NCBI GenBank assembly: GCA_017616775.1
Contig: JAFZXM010000056.1
Span: 1 to 53,383 of the forward strand
DNA length: 53,383 bases
Source: Bacteroidales bacterium
Lineage (GTDB): Bacteria > Bacteroidota > Bacteroidia > Bacteroidales > WCHB1-69
Reading direction: 5' to 3'
The notes beneath the pieces are model-generated. The model was not told the DNA's origin and searched no databases. It was given only the letters and a program-made list of their open reading frames with translations. Below are positions 25,594-34,205 of this stretch, one piece after another. The first letter of the stretch is position 1; each line of letters starts with the position of its first letter. A program made the position numbers and the translations under genes.

Positions 25594-25641
25594 ATTAACG
25601 GTGTCGGGTGCATTTTATTGTGCGGGTTTAAGTTTTGCCCT

Positions 25642-26157
25642 TTATTTTATCAATTGATATACCAATTCATCTTCCCATTTGTTGTTGCGGTAGAACCATT
25701 CCTTGCGGGTGGAGGTGTGAACGAATCCGGCTTTCTCGAACAAACGCCGGCTGATGGTGTTTTCAGCGGTAAGCGTGCAAGACAATTGATGCACGTGCAG
25801 TGTGTTAAAAGCATAATCCACCAATAAAGCCAGCGCTTCACCGGCAAAACCCTTATTACGGCTGCCACGTTCTATCAGCACACCCACTTCAGCGCGGAAA
25901 TCTCGCGGACTGAAATTGAACAAGTCTATAAATCCCACGGCTTTGCCGTTGGCACAATCGCACACCACCAAACGTAATTGCCGGGAGCTGTAAATATCAC
26001 TGCGGGCGGCTTCCATCACATATTGCTCCAAAGCAAAGGAAGAGTAGGGCATTACAGTATCGCTTACCGCCCATACTTCCACATCGTTTTCAAATACATA
26101 TAAGGTTTGAACATCGTTAAGTTCCAATGGCCTGAGAAATACTTTTTTTCCTATCAT
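25642..26157 (-). CDS. GNAT-family N-acetyltransferase
   Basis: 171 residues of the RimJ/RimL-like acetyltransferase type. An N-terminal block (LRPLELNDVQTLY) is followed by VGFIDLFNFSPRDFRAEVGVLI, an acetyl-CoA-binding loop (RGSRNKGFAGEAL) and the C-terminal SRRLFEKAGF. It transfers acetyl from acetyl-CoA to an amine, but the acceptor is unknown. Its ATG overlaps the stop of the NlpC/P60 gene (4-nt overlap), so they are translationally coupled. Confidence 0.9.
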   Translation of the reverse strand: MIGKKVFLRPLELNDVQTLYVFENDVEVWAVSDTVMPYSSFALEQYVMEAARSDIYSSRQLRLVVCDCANGKAVGFIDLFNFSPRDFRAEVGVLIERGSRNKGFAGEALALLVDYAFNTLHVHQLSCTLTAENTISRRLFEKAGFVHTSTRKEWFYRNNKWEDELVYQLIK

Positions 26158-26978
26158 AATACTCGTTTTATGCTATGCAGTTGATGTGAATATTCATTTC
26201 TTTCTATACAAAAAATACCTTTTTCGTCTATATTGTCTATTCTGACTTTTCCGCTTGCATGAATGATTTTTCCTTCATTCAGCAAAAGGCCTACATGGGT
26301 GATGCGGCCGTTGTTATTGGAGAAAAAAGCCAAATCGCCTGTTTTTGCCTGCGCAAGCGGGATGCCGGTTCCGCAGCTGTTTTGTTGGGAAGCGTCTCTG
26401 GGTATGGCTTTGCCCATGATTTTATATACTGCTTGTGTAAATCCGGAGCAATCTATGCCGAAAATAGTTCTCCCCCCCCATAAATAAGGAGCATTGAGAA
26501 ACGAAAGGGCTACTGATTCCATCTGTTGGTTAAAAGAGCCGTCTATAAGCGTTTGTTCTTTGGTTTCCATATTGCTATAAAAGGAGGTGGTGGAAATAAT
26601 CGGCACTTTAAAGAGTTCCGTTCCCAAGCAGATGGTATGGTCGTCCATGGAGGTAAAGGGCAAAGTGGAGCCTTGCGGGATGATAAAAGCATAATTCCTT
26701 ATCTTGTCATGCACTTCGGTGAGCGTGTTTACTATAAGAGGTTGAGAATCTACATAGTACTTTTGATAGGCGCTGGTGTGCATTAAGGCTATTTGCTTAG
26801 TGTCAATATATCCTTCGTAGTTATCAAAAAGGGTGAGAATTTTAGCCCAGCCGTTAGACTCATAATTGATGATTTTATAGGCTTCGCCAAACAACAATTG
26901 GGTTACCATTTCCGCTTGGTGCGATGCAGTTTCCCTTACAGGCATCACCGCTATATTACAAAATGCTATTGCTTCCAT
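26154..26978 (-). CDS. NlpC/P60 peptidase with SH3-like domains
   Basis: 274 residues. Two SH3b-like segments occupy the first half (NIAVMPVRETASHQAEMVTQ, NYEGYIDTKQIAL) and an NlpC/P60 cysteine peptidase the second (YLWGG, GIDCSGFTQAVY with the catalytic Cys, ITHVGLLL with the His, IIHASG). Such enzymes cleave the gamma-D-Glu-diamino-acid bond of muropeptides. No signal peptide is evident, which fits cytoplasmic recycling as in the YkfC-type enzymes. Its ATG shares one base with the stop of the M6 protease gene (TAATG), and it overlaps the GNAT gene. Confidence 0.9.
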   Translation of the reverse strand: MEAIAFCNIAVMPVRETASHQAEMVTQLLFGEAYKIINYESNGWAKILTLFDNYEGYIDTKQIALMHTSAYQKYYVDSQPLIVNTLTEVHDKIRNYAFIIPQGSTLPFTSMDDHTICLGTELFKVPIISTTSFYSNMETKEQTLIDGSFNQQMESVALSFLNAPYLWGGRTIFGIDCSGFTQAVYKIMGKAIPRDASQQNSCGTGIPLAQAKTGDLAFFSNNNGRITHVGLLLNEGKIIHASGKVRIDNIDEKGIFCIERNEYSHQLHSIKRVL

Positions 26979-29900
26979 TATTTTATGCTGAAATTTTGGT
27001 GGTACAATCCGTCAGAAGTGTATATTTTGATGATATACATTCCTTTAGGTAGATGAGCAACGTTGATAACGGCATGGGTATGGTTGATATGTGGAGCAGT
27101 GCTGATTTTTTGCCCCAATATATTAAATATCTCCACCCGTTGTATGGGTGTTTGCTCTGTTTGTATGTTCAATATTTGATGTGCCGGATTGGGATACACC
27201 TTACATTCTTTCCGTGCTGTTTCCGCTATGCTTGTAGATGAGCTTTTTTGTTTGATAACAATAAAATTGGTATCGGTTTGATTGTAAAAATATATGGTTT
27301 CTTCTCTTTCCGTGTTGCCGAAGTTGGTGCGTTTAGGCCATACGGTTACCATTTGTGTACCGATATTAGTATCGTATTGTAATACAAAATGTCTACTTGT
27401 TCCCATAGTCCATTCATTACCGGAGGCGGTAATAATTTTGAAGCTATCCGATGCATTTTGCATATAATCCAGTTCCACCACGGCTTTGTCGGCGTATATG
27501 GATAAAGGATTACGCGTTATTTTGATCATTCTCACATGGCTTTCGGCACGCAGGCAGATGGTGTCTTTTTGTATGCCCGTGTTGTTGTGAGTGGTGGTGG
27601 TGAGTACCAACGAGGCATCTCCATTGCCATTGGTAGCGGAGACGGTAAGCCATGAGGGCACTTTGCACACTTGCCAAGCCATGTTGGAAGTGATGTGGAT
27701 GGTGTCGGTGGCATTTTTTCGGCTACTTACGGACAACGATTCGGGATATACATTCAGATAATTGTCGGAGGATGTTTTGGAACATAAATATATGCTTATC
27801 GGGGCGGTGGCGGTATGTTTGCCGTTAAGCATGGCTTCTGCTGATGTTTTCCATATATTGTCTATTTTTTGCAATAGCGAGCCGTGAATAGCGAGTTTAC
27901 CTGTATGGTCGGCGGTAATCAGCGGCAAGGCTTGTCCTTCGGCGGTGTCGCCGGTGGTGTAGGTATAATATGTTATTGCAAACGATTTGGAAAATACTAT
28001 CGGTATATCAAAATGTATGGTGTTCCATGCGTTGTTTTTAATTGTTTTTGCAGGCAGGAGCAGAGTGCGGATAACGGATGCCGGTTTTTTGCTATTGTTG
28101 GCATTGCATATTTCCACTTTTATATAGTCGTTGTCGCTCATGAGGTTCATGTTGCCGAAATATATAGACATGGAGTCGGAGACCATGGTGTCGTTCAAAG
28201 CGAAAAATTCACCTACGGCCTGTAAATTATCCGGCAGCAGCACTTCTTCTAAAAGGTCGTTTTTATCCATGTTATGGTAGGCATTGCATATATCTATAGG
28301 AGCGGCGTTTTGGGTAATGCTCACTTGGACGGTATTGTATGGCGTGGCAAATGAAACGGAGCTGCTGAGGGTATTGTGTATATGGTTTTCATATTTGGTG
28401 GATACATATACATAACTGGTGCCGCTATTGCCCGAAAGGGTGCTGAAATGCAGCCATGAAGTATCGGCGTTTTGTATCACCCAAGAACCCGTAGCCGTTA
28501 CTTGCAGGGTATCGATGTCGGAAGCCGAATGAGAAAATTTTATATTGGTCTTGTTCACCGAAACATTAGTAACCACTGTGGAGTAGGTAAATTGTATGCT
28601 GTCGCCGGCATTGGTGATATTGGAAATGGTGATTCCGTTGATAATGGTGCCGTCACAGAGAAACAGGTAGGGGTTAGATTGATTGGAAATGGTAGTTCTG
28701 CCTGTGGCGGAACTAAAATGGGCTAAGCTGAGGCTGCCGTCGGTAGTGGTGGTGCCGTTAGGCCGGTAAACATATATCTCATCAAAAGTGGTGGAGCCGT
28801 CGTAACCGCTGTTACCGTGGAAATTCGGGTTGATGCGATAAACGATGATGCCGGAACCGTTTAGCGGGGAGTCAAAACTATTGGTGAGAGTTCTGCGATA
28901 TTCCAAAACCAGATATTCATTGCTGTTGTAAACGGGTATTTTATAGGCAATTTTATTGGTATCGGAGCCATTGGCAGGATATAAGGTATAGGTGCCGGGT
29001 TGGGTGATGGTGATGGGAGCGCTTACCCATTTGCCGTATTTATATTTCATATATGCTCCCAATCCTTGCGGTTTGCCTCTGTTAGTGGAAGCCATCAAAT
29101 CCCATCGTCCTACGGGGGTAAAGGTGTTATCGGAATAATGATACAAATCGGGGGCGCCCAAAGTGTGCATGAGTTCATGGGTGATAACGCCCACGGTGTT
29201 GTCGCTCTCTATCAAAAAGTTGTAATCATACACCCTTAGGTTGTTGATATAGGTGGTGGCACCGGAGGAGTACAGCGACCAGCGGTGGGGCCACAATAGT
29301 TCGTTCCATCCGTCGGTGGCACCGCAAATAATAAATGCCACATTATCCACTTTTCCGTCGTTGTCGTAGTCCAAATTGAGATTAGAAGGAATTTGACCCT
29401 TTACCGCTTCCACTGCTCTGTGCAAAAGCATGTGTTCTCTTGTTGTGCGTTCGTTGGAAGAGGTGTATCCTTGCGGATTGGTAGAGGCATCATAAGGCGA
29501 ATAGTAAGCCCGATTGTAAATATCGTGGTACGATATGATAGTAGTGTCGGATTGAAGGGGGAAAAAGTGGGTGCGTAAATAAAATTGTCCGTAGGAAACC
29601 GTACGATAATAATTATATACCGATACGGCAGTGGCGGAGGAAGAATCATTAAATTTTGCGCATTCTGTAGGGTAATCGGTGTAGGCAAAAGTGGTGTCGT
29701 CGGCAAAAGAAATGAATATCACCAAATTGTTTATCATCCCTTTGTTACTGCCTGCTACCGCTTTTTGTTCTTTATAGTGAGCATATTCAGCTTCCCATGC
29801 TTTGCGTTTTGCCAATATCTTTTCTGCCGACCATCTTGTCCTAACGGGTAAATTCAAAGAAGTCGGGTCGGCATCTCCTACCACATACGAGGAGTAGGTG

Positions 29901-30130
29901 AGGCTGTCAGCCACAGGTAGTGCATATACATAATAGCCCGTGTTGGGGTTTTTTACAATGGTGTATCCTAAGGAATCATGAACATAACGATAAAATTCAT
30001 CGCCTGTGATAAAACAATTGATTGTTTTGCCGTCAGGCTGTGTTATGCGGGTGGGAACATCTTGCAAATAAGCCGCATTACAATATACGATTATTAATGA
30101 AAAGATAAATGTCAAATTCCATTTTTTCAT
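26978..30130 (-). CDS. Secreted M6-family metalloprotease with BACON domains and T9SS signal
   Basis: 1,050 residues. A signal peptide (to about NAAYLQ) precedes an M6/immune-inhibitor-A-type catalytic domain with the zinc motif HELMHTLGAPD near residue 317. The conserved block around it includes DYDNDGKVDN, VAFIICGATDG and GRWDLMAS. Three BACON-like sandwich domains follow (about 518-608, 792-870 and 872-960; for example WLHFSTLSGNSG and WLTVSATNGNGDAS). The last 75 or so residues are a T9SS type A sorting domain (VYPNPAHQILNIQ, GQKIST, LPKGMYIIKI). It is therefore an extracellular protease. It is first in a packed cluster with a -7 box at 30165-30172. Confidence 0.93.
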   Translation of the reverse strand: MKKWNLTFIFSLIIVYCNAAYLQDVPTRITQPDGKTINCFITGDEFYRYVHDSLGYTIVKNPNTGYYVYALPVADSLTYSSYVVGDADPTSLNLPVRTRWSAEKILAKRKAWEAEYAHYKEQKAVAGSNKGMINNLVIFISFADDTTFAYTDYPTECAKFNDSSSATAVSVYNYYRTVSYGQFYLRTHFFPLQSDTTIISYHDIYNRAYYSPYDASTNPQGYTSSNERTTREHMLLHRAVEAVKGQIPSNLNLDYDNDGKVDNVAFIICGATDGWNELLWPHRWSLYSSGATTYINNLRVYDYNFLIESDNTVGVITHELMHTLGAPDLYHYSDNTFTPVGRWDLMASTNRGKPQGLGAYMKYKYGKWVSAPITITQPGTYTLYPANGSDTNKIAYKIPVYNSNEYLVLEYRRTLTNSFDSPLNGSGIIVYRINPNFHGNSGYDGSTTFDEIYVYRPNGTTTTDGSLSLAHFSSATGRTTISNQSNPYLFLCDGTIINGITISNITNAGDSIQFTYSTVVTNVSVNKTNIKFSHSASDIDTLQVTATGSWVIQNADTSWLHFSTLSGNSGTSYVYVSTKYENHIHNTLSSSVSFATPYNTVQVSITQNAAPIDICNAYHNMDKNDLLEEVLLPDNLQAVGEFFALNDTMVSDSMSIYFGNMNLMSDNDYIKVEICNANNSKKPASVIRTLLLPAKTIKNNAWNTIHFDIPIVFSKSFAITYYTYTTGDTAEGQALPLITADHTGKLAIHGSLLQKIDNIWKTSAEAMLNGKHTATAPISIYLCSKTSSDNYLNVYPESLSVSSRKNATDTIHITSNMAWQVCKVPSWLTVSATNGNGDASLVLTTTTHNNTGIQKDTICLRAESHVRMIKITRNPLSIYADKAVVELDYMQNASDSFKIITASGNEWTMGTSRHFVLQYDTNIGTQMVTVWPKRTNFGNTEREETIYFYNQTDTNFIVIKQKSSSTSIAETARKECKVYPNPAHQILNIQTEQTPIQRVEIFNILGQKISTAPHINHTHAVINVAHLPKGMYIIKIYTSDGLYHQNFSIK

Positions 30131-30164
30131 TTTCTGTCTTGTTGCTTTTGGTTATACAAAAATG

Positions 30165-30172
30165 CAAAAATA
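30165..30172 (-). promoter_or_regulatory. -7 box of the M6 protease cluster
   Basis: TATTTTTG on the minus strand, about 35 nt before the ATG at 30130. Confidence 0.5.
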
Positions 30173-30299
30173 TCATTTTTTTTCTTTCTGTGTTTATCCG
30201 ATTCGGTTTATCTTACATTTTTATATATGCCGGATGTTGTTTGTCCTCTTTTTTGTCATTTAAATGGAATTTGTAGTACCAACAATCAAAAAAATATGT

Positions 30300-30307
30300 T
30301 ATCTTTG
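30300..30307 (+). promoter_or_regulatory. -7 box of the DPP III-like gene
   Basis: TATCTTTG on the plus strand. The implied leader before the ATG at 30408 is about 95 nt, longer than for most genes here. Confidence 0.65.
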
Positions 30308-30323
30308 CATCGCATAAGAAAAG

Positions 30324-30352
30324 GTTGACATGCTTTTGTCGGATATGTCAAC
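30324..30352 (+). promoter_or_regulatory. Inverted repeat in the 5' leader of the DPP III-like gene
   Basis: GTTGACAT (30324-30331) and ATGTCAAC (30345-30352) form a perfect 8-bp stem with a 13-nt loop. It starts some 17 nt after the -7 box, so it falls at the very 5' end of the mRNA, or could be an operator for a dimeric repressor. There is no T-run after it, so it is not a terminator. Confidence 0.45.
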
Positions 30353-30407
30353 AGTTTGTTGGATTTTATAATAAGAAACATTTAATTAATCTTAAACTTT
30401 AACCGAT

Positions 30408-32054
30408 ATGCGAAAATATTTTATTTCTATCAGTTCTATGATTATGGCAGTAGTGCTGTGTTTGAGTTGTAGTCACAAGCAGCAAGAAGAAGTTGCGGAA
30501 GAAGCATCCGATATGCAAAAGAAAGTAGAGGCGTTTGCCGATTATGAACTTACCGCTGATTTAAGTCAACTAACTGAAAATGAGCGCCAAATATTGAGTA
30601 TTTTTATAGACATAGCCGATATTATGGACAATCTGTATTGGCAGCAAGCTTTTGGCGATAAATCCGTATTGGACACCATTACCGACGAATGGACAAAACG
30701 GTATGTGGGAATCAATTACGGTGTGTGGGATCGTTTGGACAATTGGAAACCGTTTGTTGCCAATTGGCCGGAAAGGGCTCCGGGTGCACAATTTTATCCT
30801 GCCGACATGACCAAAGAAGAATTTGAAGCTTTTGCCGATACCAATAAAAACAGTTTGTATACCATGATAGTTCGCAATCAAGAAGGTAAATTACAGTCGG
30901 TATGGTATAAAGATTATTTTAAAACCCAATTGGACAAGGTGTGTGAATTGATGCAAAAAGCTGCCGATTTGGCCGAAGACGAAGGTTTGAAAAATTATCT
31001 TACCGAACGTATCAAAGCATTCCAAACAGACGATTATTTTTCAAGTGATACTGCTTGGATGAATATGAAAAACAGTAATATAGACTTTGTAGTAGGTCCT
31101 ATTGAAAATTATGAAGACCAGCTTTACGGACACAAAGCCGCCTACGAAGCGTTTATATTGTTAAAAGATGCTGAAGCCAGCAAGAATTTAGCCAAATTTA
31201 TATCTATGTTACCAGCTTTGCAAACCGAATTGCCTTGTGATCCTAAATATAAAAAAGAAGTTCCCGGTACAGAATCGGATTTGAATGTGTATGACGCATT
31301 GTATTATGCCGGCGATTGTAATTCAGGCAGCAAAACCATTGCCATTAATTTGCCTAATGATGAAAGAGTTCATTTGGAAAAAGGCACGCGCCGTTTGCAG
31401 TTAAGAAATGCCATGCAGGCAAAATTTGACAAAATATTAATGCCTATCGCTAATATTTTAATAGACGAAGAACAAATTCAAAACATCAAATTCGATGCTT
31501 TCTTCTGGAATGTAACCTTTCATGAGGTAGCACACGGTTTGGGTATAAAAAATACCGTTACGGGCAAAGGTGCCGTAAGAGAAGCTCTTCAAGTGCAATA
31601 TAGCAATTGGGAAGAAGCCAAAGCCGACATTTTGGGATTGTATATGGTACAAAAATTAATAGAAAAAGGTGAAATCACCAATATTACGGTAGAAGAAGCT
31701 TACACTACCTTTATAGCAGGATTGTTCCGTTCCGTCCGTTTTGGTAGCGCCGATGCACACGGACAAGCCAATATGATGTGCTTTAATTTCTTTGAAAAAG
31801 AAGGTGCATTCATTCGCGGGAATAACGGAAAATATCATGTGGATATTGACAAAGCCAAAATGGCTATGGCTAATTGGGCAGCATTGATATTAAAAGTGGA
31901 AGGAGAAGGCGATTTGAACTATGCGACTTCGTATAATAAAGAAAATTCAATAATATCCAACACCTTGGCTGCAGATTTGGAAACTATCGCCAACAGCAAT
32001 ATTCCTGTGGATATCAATTTTATTCAAGGAAAAAAATCTTTGAAATTGAAATAA
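30408..32054 (+). CDS. Dipeptidyl-peptidase III-like (M49) zinc peptidase, lipoprotein
   Basis: 548 residues with a lipobox (LCLSC, Cys 21), so it is membrane-anchored and outside the cytoplasm. The zinc site reads HEVAH at 372-376 and EEAKAD at 402-407, which is the M49 arrangement (second motif EExxAE/D). Classical DPP III has the hexapeptide HExxGH. Here the motif is a pentapeptide, as reported for a few bacterial forms such as that of Caldithrix. DPP III removes dipeptides from the N-terminus of oligopeptides. The exact specificity is inferred. It is a single gene with its own promoter, a structured leader and a strong terminator. Confidence 0.87.
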   Translation: MRKYFISISSMIMAVVLCLSCSHKQQEEVAEEASDMQKKVEAFADYELTADLSQLTENERQILSIFIDIADIMDNLYWQQAFGDKSVLDTITDEWTKRYVGINYGVWDRLDNWKPFVANWPERAPGAQFYPADMTKEEFEAFADTNKNSLYTMIVRNQEGKLQSVWYKDYFKTQLDKVCELMQKAADLAEDEGLKNYLTERIKAFQTDDYFSSDTAWMNMKNSNIDFVVGPIENYEDQLYGHKAAYEAFILLKDAEASKNLAKFISMLPALQTELPCDPKYKKEVPGTESDLNVYDALYYAGDCNSGSKTIAINLPNDERVHLEKGTRRLQLRNAMQAKFDKILMPIANILIDEEQIQNIKFDAFFWNVTFHEVAHGLGIKNTVTGKGAVREALQVQYSNWEEAKADILGLYMVQKLIEKGEITNITVEEAYTTFIAGLFRSVRFGSADAHGQANMMCFNFFEKEGAFIRGNNGKYHVDIDKAKMAMANWAALILKVEGEGDLNYATSYNKENSIISNTLAADLETIANSNIPVDINFIQGKKSLKLK

Positions 32055-32070
32055 ACGGATGTTTATCCTT

Positions 32071-32106
32071 AACAAAAACAGGCTGCTAATGCAGCCTGTT
32101 TTTGTT
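32071..32106. terminator. Bidirectional terminator, DPP III-like gene and nucleoside phosphorylase operon
   Basis: A perfect 16-bp stem (32071-32086 with 32091-32106) with a TAAT loop. It is A-rich on the left and T-rich on the right, and lies between two convergent units. Confidence 0.85.
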
Positions 32107-32201
32107 TTGCGGGCACGGAAAATGCAGGCAAAATGTCTGCTGATAAACTATAAAATACAAGCAGGTGCTTTAACGGAATGGTCAGCGGATGCAAGCGTCG
32201 G

Positions 32202-33062
32202 CTATATCCTCTCCAAAGCCGTTTGTATCAATTGTTCCATGGCAGGATGATAATCGCTGCTGAAAGTTTTGGTTGCCCTGTTGGCTATCACTACGCAGAC
32301 GGTAAGAGCTTTGTGACCCATAATGCGGCTCAATCCGTACAATGCCGAGGTTTCCATTTCCATATTGGTAAAATGCAAATTGCGGCAGGATATGTTTTGT
32401 ATTTTTTCACAAAAATTATCCATACCCAAATGGTGTCGCAATATTCTGCACTGGGGGGCATAAAATCCGGATGCGGTAAGGGTGATCCCCTGAGGAAGAT
32501 CGTGTGCCATACGTTGGAACAAGTCGGAATCGCACGCTATGGAATAAGGTTTTGGAAATTCCGGTTTCCACTCTGTTGCTTGCAAAAAAGCGTTTTCAAT
32601 ATCATATTCGTGTATGTCGGAAGAATGTTGATAATAATGTATCAAACCATCCATTCCCAAACAATACCGGGAAGCAATAAAACTGTTTACTTCCATATCG
32701 GGATGCAAACCGCCGCAAGTGCCTAAACGGACCATCTCCAATGTGGTGTGCTCGGGTTTGACCGTTCTTTGTTGCAGGTCGATATTCACCAAAGCATCTA
32801 ATTCATTGACAACTATGTCTATATTATCCGTTCCCATGCCTGTGGATAATATGGATATACGTTTGCCACGGTAGCAACCTGTGTGCACCACTATTTCCCT
32901 GTTTTGTCTTTTGACTTCTATAGTATCCAGATGTGCTGATATTACAGGTACACGTCCGGGGTCTCCGACTAATATTATTTTATGTGCCAATTCCTGTGGC
33001 TGTATGTTCAGATGATATACGCTTCCATCTGCGTTGACGGGCATTTCCGATGCTTTTATCAT
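32202..33062 (-). CDS. Nucleoside phosphorylase, uridine-phosphorylase-like
   Basis: 286 residues of the PNP/UDP phosphorylase family 1. It has the phosphate-binding start (HKIILVGDPGRVPVI), ILSTGMGTDNI, RLGTCGGL and the ribose/base-site motif NMEMETSALYGL, all as in uridine phosphorylases. It splits a nucleoside with phosphate to give base and ribose-1-phosphate, for nucleoside salvage. Purine specificity cannot be excluded. It starts 4 nt after the preceding membrane-protein gene, probably as last gene of a three-gene unit. Confidence 0.88.
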   Translation of the reverse strand: MIKASEMPVNADGSVYHLNIQPQELAHKIILVGDPGRVPVISAHLDTIEVKRQNREIVVHTGCYRGKRISILSTGMGTDNIDIVVNELDALVNIDLQQRTVKPEHTTLEMVRLGTCGGLHPDMEVNSFIASRYCLGMDGLIHYYQHSSDIHEYDIENAFLQATEWKPEFPKPYSIACDSDLFQRMAHDLPQGITLTASGFYAPQCRILRHHLGMDNFCEKIQNISCRNLHFTNMEMETSALYGLSRIMGHKALTVCVVIANRATKTFSSDYHPAMEQLIQTALERI

Positions 33063-33066
33063 AATC

Positions 33067-33540
33067 TTATTCCATTTTTTTGTAATACATGGCGTACAAT
33101 CCTATAAATATCATAGTAAGAAGAACGCTCAAAAGGTTGATATTCATACTTTGGCTTAATATGGCAGGCAATATCAGCAATACCAATTGTGAGGCAACGT
33201 ACAGGTGAAAGCCTATTCTGCGCATTTTCATCATTGCACCGGCTCCTACCAACACGAGAATGGCAGTGCATGCCAATACCAAATAGACATATTGCGGTAT
33301 AGAAGTGTATATATCGGCAACTTGTGAATAGTCAATAGGGAACAAAGAGGGAAGGGAGTTTTTTGCTTGTTCAAAAATATCAGGCAGTTGGTGATATAAC
33401 AGGAACACTGTCATATAGGAGATAAAACCGATGATATTGTTGATAAAGGTAAGTATGCAAAGGGTGATTAGTCCTGCGGGCCGGCTGGATATGGTTTCAT
33501 TGTTATCTTGATAATCGTAATCGTCGTCTATGTAGCTCAT
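33067..33540 (-). CDS. Four-helix membrane protein, unknown
   Basis: 157 residues. An acidic, Tyr-rich cytoplasmic start (DDDYDYQDN) is followed by four predicted transmembrane helices: about 24-48, 83-103, 112-130 and 134-152. A 35-residue extracytoplasmic loop lies between helices 1 and 2. I do not recognise a family. It stands between an uncharacterised gene (22 nt upstream) and the nucleoside phosphorylase (4 nt downstream), which suggests co-transcription but gives no function. Confidence 0.75.
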   Translation of the reverse strand: MSYIDDDYDYQDNNETISSRPAGLITLCILTFINNIIGFISYMTVFLLYHQLPDIFEQAKNSLPSLFPIDYSQVADIYTSIPQYVYLVLACTAILVLVGAGAMMKMRRIGFHLYVASQLVLLILPAILSQSMNINLLSVLLTMIFIGLYAMYYKKME

Positions 33541-33561
33541 TATTGATATTTTATATGTTAG

Positions 33562-34140
33562 TTATATATTGTTTTCCATATATGCACTGCCTTGCCACCA
33601 GCGGAGATAATTGCTGTGGCTTACCGATTGCCAGGTGTGGCAGGGTTCTCCTAAGCAATGCGTTAAATTTAAAATAGTGCGTTTATAAGATGTGCATTGG
33701 AACAAAATTTTTTGTTGCATCTGTTCCAAACGTTGCAGTTTCCATTCATTGTTGTAATGTATCCATGAGTAATCCCAACGGGATGGATGTGCCGCGCATT
33801 CCGCGGTGCCGTAGGCTGTGAATACGGGCTTTAGCATGTTGAATATGGATAGGCGTAATGGGGTGAAATCGAAAAATGCCCGATATATAAACGGGAATTT
33901 TAATTGTATGATATGTTTTTGTATGTTGACTTGTATATCCAAATAGCTGAATCTGCAATCCGATTCTCCTTTGGGCCATATTGCTTCTGTATTTTCCACC
34001 TGTTGATTGGTAAGCTGCGTGTAGCGCAGGCAATACTCATGTATTTCCGACGCGAACAGGCGTACATCGGGAAGCACCGGCCCGGTTGCAGCAGTGCTTG
34101 TTAATGCGTGATTGGCTATCAATACCAATTGGGGTTGCAT
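33562..34140 (-). CDS. Uncharacterised soluble protein, 192 aa
   Basis: 192 residues with no signal peptide or membrane helix. It is rich in aromatic residues (FPFIYRAFFDFTPLRL, SRWDYSWIHYNNEWKL, LRWWQG) and has four cysteines in its second half. I do not recognise it. The start at 34140 follows the DUF1015 terminator directly. No -7 box is evident, so it may depend on read-through. Two genes follow closely on the same strand. Confidence 0.65.
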   Translation of the reverse strand: MQPQLVLIANHALTSTAATGPVLPDVRLFASEIHEYCLRYTQLTNQQVENTEAIWPKGESDCRFSYLDIQVNIQKHIIQLKFPFIYRAFFDFTPLRLSIFNMLKPVFTAYGTAECAAHPSRWDYSWIHYNNEWKLQRLEQMQQKILFQCTSYKRTILNLTHCLGEPCHTWQSVSHSNYLRWWQGSAYMENNI

Positions 34141-34156
34141 GAAAATACGGTTTTAA

Positions 34157-34191
34157 AAAATAAAGGGAAGAATTATTCTTCCCTTTATTTT
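34157..34191 (-). terminator. Terminator of the DUF1015 gene
   Basis: A perfect 16-bp stem (34157-34172 with 34176-34191) with a TTA loop, and an A-run on the plus strand at the left that reads as U on the minus strand. It begins 15 nt after the DUF1015 stop. Confidence 0.8.
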
Positions 34192-34205
34192 AAAATAAGG
34201 GAATA

